Below the pieces are notes generated by a model. That model did no database searches. It had not been told where the DNA came from and saw only the letters and a list, made by a program, of their open reading frames with translations. Both the position numbers and the translations under genes were made by a program. Source: Terebella lapidaria (lineage: Eukaryota > Annelida > Polychaeta > Terebellida > Terebellidae). From it: 64,000 bases of DNA. Every line of letters starts with the position of its first letter. Position 1 is the first letter of the stretch. The stretch covers positions 17,874,868-17,938,867 of the forward strand of contig OX424555.1 in NCBI GenBank assembly GCA_949152475.1. The letters are read 5' to 3'. This document shows, in pieces, positions 60,713-64,000 of the stretch.

Positions 60713-63700
60713 ACCTGTTCCTTGCTTTTGATTGCGCAGCTGTATATCCCCCTGTGTTTTAATGTGGTAGTTTCCTGCCTCCATGTTGAAAATAAACACC
60801 GATAACTCGGACCTCTCGAAACGCTGACTTCGTATACATTTTTGATGAGTGAGGAAGCAGCAAGAAGTCGAACTTGGTCGCAACGAAGCCGTTAGTACAG
60901 GCCCCTGTCCCTCGGCTGTGTCAATATTAGATACTCAACTGTATTTGACTTGCTCCAGTTGGTGAGTAGTGCGTCCGGAAATCGGCACATGTGATGCAAT
61001 GCTATACGAAGTATACAGTCCGTCCGTAAGAACATGAGGAACAAAACGTGAGGAATATAATTATACACGTAAATGTCAGTTGCTTCCAGGATTATATGGA
61101 TATGTTGGGATGTAAAATTTCTCCTGTAAAGATACCTCAAAGATATATTGTTACTACAACACCCAATATACAATAACAATTATCTATGGTCGATATTTTG
61201 TATCATCCTGGTTATAATAAACGCCGAGTCCAAGTCAATATAATTATTGCCGGCAACTAGAATTATTGTCACAATAAAATGGATAGGCATATGAGACAGA
61301 AACTGTTGATATACCGGAATAACTGCAGACAAATATCAGACACGAGAGATGTAATACAGTCCTGGATACATAGAAAACTTCCAACGTTACCTGACAAAAT
61401 ATGAAACTAAAAAAAAATAAAGCATACTGCTTAACATTTTCAAGTGGGCAGTTGAAGGAAGAAAGTATGGTTGATTTCATTTCCATCGAGACAATGTGCT
61501 ACGCCCTTCGCTCATAACCCTGAGCTTTGAGTCATTGTCATGTTCATAGCATTCTATCCATATATTTTTTATTAAAGTGAATGTAATAACTGCATAGGCC
61601 CATATATATCGTGAATGTCTTCATAATTTTTCATCCATTTCTCAAAGAACTATCAAACATTATCCTGGAACATCAAATTAGAATATAGCTCGTTTCCACA
61701 TAACGAGGCTACATTGGTATGTTTATTATGAAAATGTGTAGTTTATGTTGGCAGCCGTACAACACGATGAGTATTGGGCGTAACAGAACAAATGCCGTGT
61801 TATGTAGTAGTTAGCAGATGGATTACTTAGCAGACTATTCGCTTCGATAACAATTCAGGATGTTGGACTTTGGATTCAGGAGGAGCAAGATCGTACAGTA
61901 AACAACAACAGTGCTTCTGGACCATTTCAAGTTGCATGGGAGCGAGGGTGAGGTATTCGCTCTGCTCTACATGAATAAACAGGGAACAACGGAGGAGATC
62001 ATCCCTGTCTATTACATGGTGGCTATCGTCGAATAAATCTCATTAAAGTCAAGTGGTTTGAACGTCGTGTAACAGCTTTCAACATTTCAAGTGCTCGCCG
62101 TCTGAGGCCGGAATAAAATGAACTGGGTCGAGCGAATGCTACGTGCGCACAACTTTCTTTACTGGGTCACTGGTGGGGAGATGCCAGTATGGAAACATTG
62201 ACATGAATTGCAAGAATACGGTCTAACAATGGAGCACAGACAAAGCTCCTCAAACCATTTCCGCATTGTCGGCGGGACGAGAATAAGAGATAACTCGTCT
62301 TCCAATAATGGTGTTGGTCAGTGCACGTTTCAAGCTCTGAGGGAATTGTACTGTCTACAATGCACAAATCATTATACACGATTACGCAATTCATGCAACA
62401 GTAATACATCTGAGCGTTAACGAGAACCTGAAAACATGTGAATGCCAATCCGTGTTACATTACTAGAAAGGAAGTATCCATCCTCTGGTGAGTTTTGTGT
62501 GTGTTTATTGTGTGTACATGGAAGCGCCTCTTACAGAACAGAACGACTGGATTATATTCTCAACGACCTGTAGAGAAGCAGTTGACCGACATGTTTCGTG
62601 ACCTTACAAATACAAAGCAAGCAGTCATGATGTCGGTAAGATCTTCAAAGTGAGAGTGGCGTCTTGGAGTAGGCACTGCTCTGATGATCCGTGCATTGAC
62701 GTCTACAGAATAAGAAGCATAGGTACAATTCACTCCAGTTTTTGACGTGTAATTGACATTCATGGGCATGACCTTGTACTGGAGTCCGTCATGTATTCAC
62801 TTTGGGACATGATCAAGGTCAGGATTGGAGAAGGACATCACTCACAGAACAGCGCCACCGGCGACTAACCAATAATCCGTTGAAATGATTTCCACCTGAA
62901 ACACTATCTATCAACAGTGTCACATCGAGGCAAATCTGACTCATATATGATGAACGTCCTGGGTCCTGAATGGCATACATTTGAAACAATTTCCAAACTA
63001 ATTCAAGGGCATTGAATGTGCATAGCTGCAGGTGCCGTCATGCAGATGTTACCCACAATCAACCCTACCAGTGGAGTCGTCTCAGGATCCGTCTCGTTAA
63101 AGCTGGAAACTCACTACGTTTTTTTGGTCCTTAATATACCCGCTGGTAATAGTAAAGCACTGGGGAAAAAATCATGAACAGCATTGAACAATATTCATGT
63201 GCTTAAAAATCATGAAGAGCGTTTTCTTGTTGGTCGACCATGACCTTATATGGCCAGCGCTAAATGTGAAATCTCAGAATTTCGAGCCTATAATGAATTT
63301 TGTATACATGGAACTGGTATCATGTGTTTCGCCCTGTCCTCTCCAGAGAGCTTCAAAGAGTTTCTACGAAGCCGAGTGTGAGCGAGGTGTCTGATGCCAT
63401 CTGTGTTATCGAGATGTGGAGGGTGTCACGCTTTATCCGTGGCGATGCGATGCTGTACAGACCATAGAATGGCCGGATATATGTCTTTGACGAAGCAGGA
63501 ACTAATTATCCTCGGATCTTCATATCCTCGGGATATGATTAATATGTTTGTGTATATTGTGTCAGGTTTATTGACGGTATCACCACTCTCTTGTAGATAT
63601 TTGTTCTTTAAAAATAATTTTGGAAGCACTTATTTCGTAAGGTATATTACCAGTAATCGATTGGCTCAATGGATGGGCAGACTGAATTAGAATTTTTAAT

Positions 63701-64000
63701 ATTCAATAAAACATCTTGGCGTTAGGTTAGAGAGAGAAAATGACATTGTCGCTCACTTGCCTACCCGCTGAGCAGCAGCCTCTAATCAAGAGGCATAGCT
63801 CGGTCAAGTTTTATCAATCAAAGTTCAGGATTCAGTTTTTTTCCTCTTTTTCCTCCTTTATCTGCATGGAAACCATTTAAGTGAACAATTCAAGGCGATA
63901 TCATTTGAGTTTCTGGGACAGTACGTTGGCTTTGAGTTGTAGACAACCACGACTCGTTCACGATGATAATGGAAGTCTGCTCCCATGGTATTTGTACAAC

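Larger units (their letters stand above)
53573..64000 (+). repeat. Unit 5 (open to the right), older copy
   Basis: It starts GGTAATTAGGCACACAGCAG. It follows unit 4 to about 56,298, where about 3.8 kb of unrelated sequence including a LINE tail intervenes. It resumes at about 60,140 with blocks 60,270, 60,560-60,720, 60,920, 61,275, 61,705, 61,930, 62,565 and 63,230, and reaches the AGGCATAGCTCGG block (63,794) before the window ends. It has blocks that units 2-4 lack, which helps order the ancestral unit. Confidence 0.85.

Overview
This window looks like intergenic DNA from an animal, most likely a marine mollusc or another lophotrochozoan. It is AT-rich and crowded with short DNA transposons. 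It carries the tail of an invertebrate-type LINE and a miniature transposon whose GAC/GTC-rich end resembles repeats I know from mollusc sequence. The taxon is inferred from repeat style, not proven. I see no intact protein-coding gene, rRNA, tRNA or CRISPR array. The open frames are short (148 codons at most), lie in repeats, and are not kept between copies except where copies are almost identical. The only host-exon candidates are weak ones near 1.6 kb and 2.5 kb.

Layout. Bases 1-5,187 are single-copy flank apart from a dispersed ~140-bp repeat (called R below). From 5,188 to the right edge the sequence is a head-to-tail array of large related units, all in the same orientation. Recurring landmark blocks keep one order, and joining partial units gives an ancestral period of roughly 12 kb. 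Unit 1 (5,188-27,807) contains a younger triplication (A 5,188-10,379, B 10,380-16,128, C 16,129-22,205) plus a tail. Units 2 and 3 (27,808-34,286 and 34,287-43,053) are a recent pair, about 95% alike by eye. Units 4 and 5 (43,054-53,572 and 53,573-64,000, open to the right) are older relatives, roughly 80-85% alike in their best blocks. Each unit has lost different blocks.

The array records its own history. Copy B is a chimera: its left part matches C and its right part matches A, with the switch inside 11,860-11,895. This is the footprint of unequal crossing-over. Several transposons sit in one copy while the sister copy keeps the empty site, which gives target-site duplications and relative ages. 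The most distinctive is a two-member family (18,286-19,424 and 39,768-40,428). Its inverted ends enclose arrays of a 22-bp, nearly palindromic, NotI-site-containing minisatellite, and one member has a perfect 6-bp target duplication.

The strongest story here is a gene-poor megasatellite-like locus with nested duplications and datable insertions, not a pathway or operon. All identities quoted are estimates by eye.
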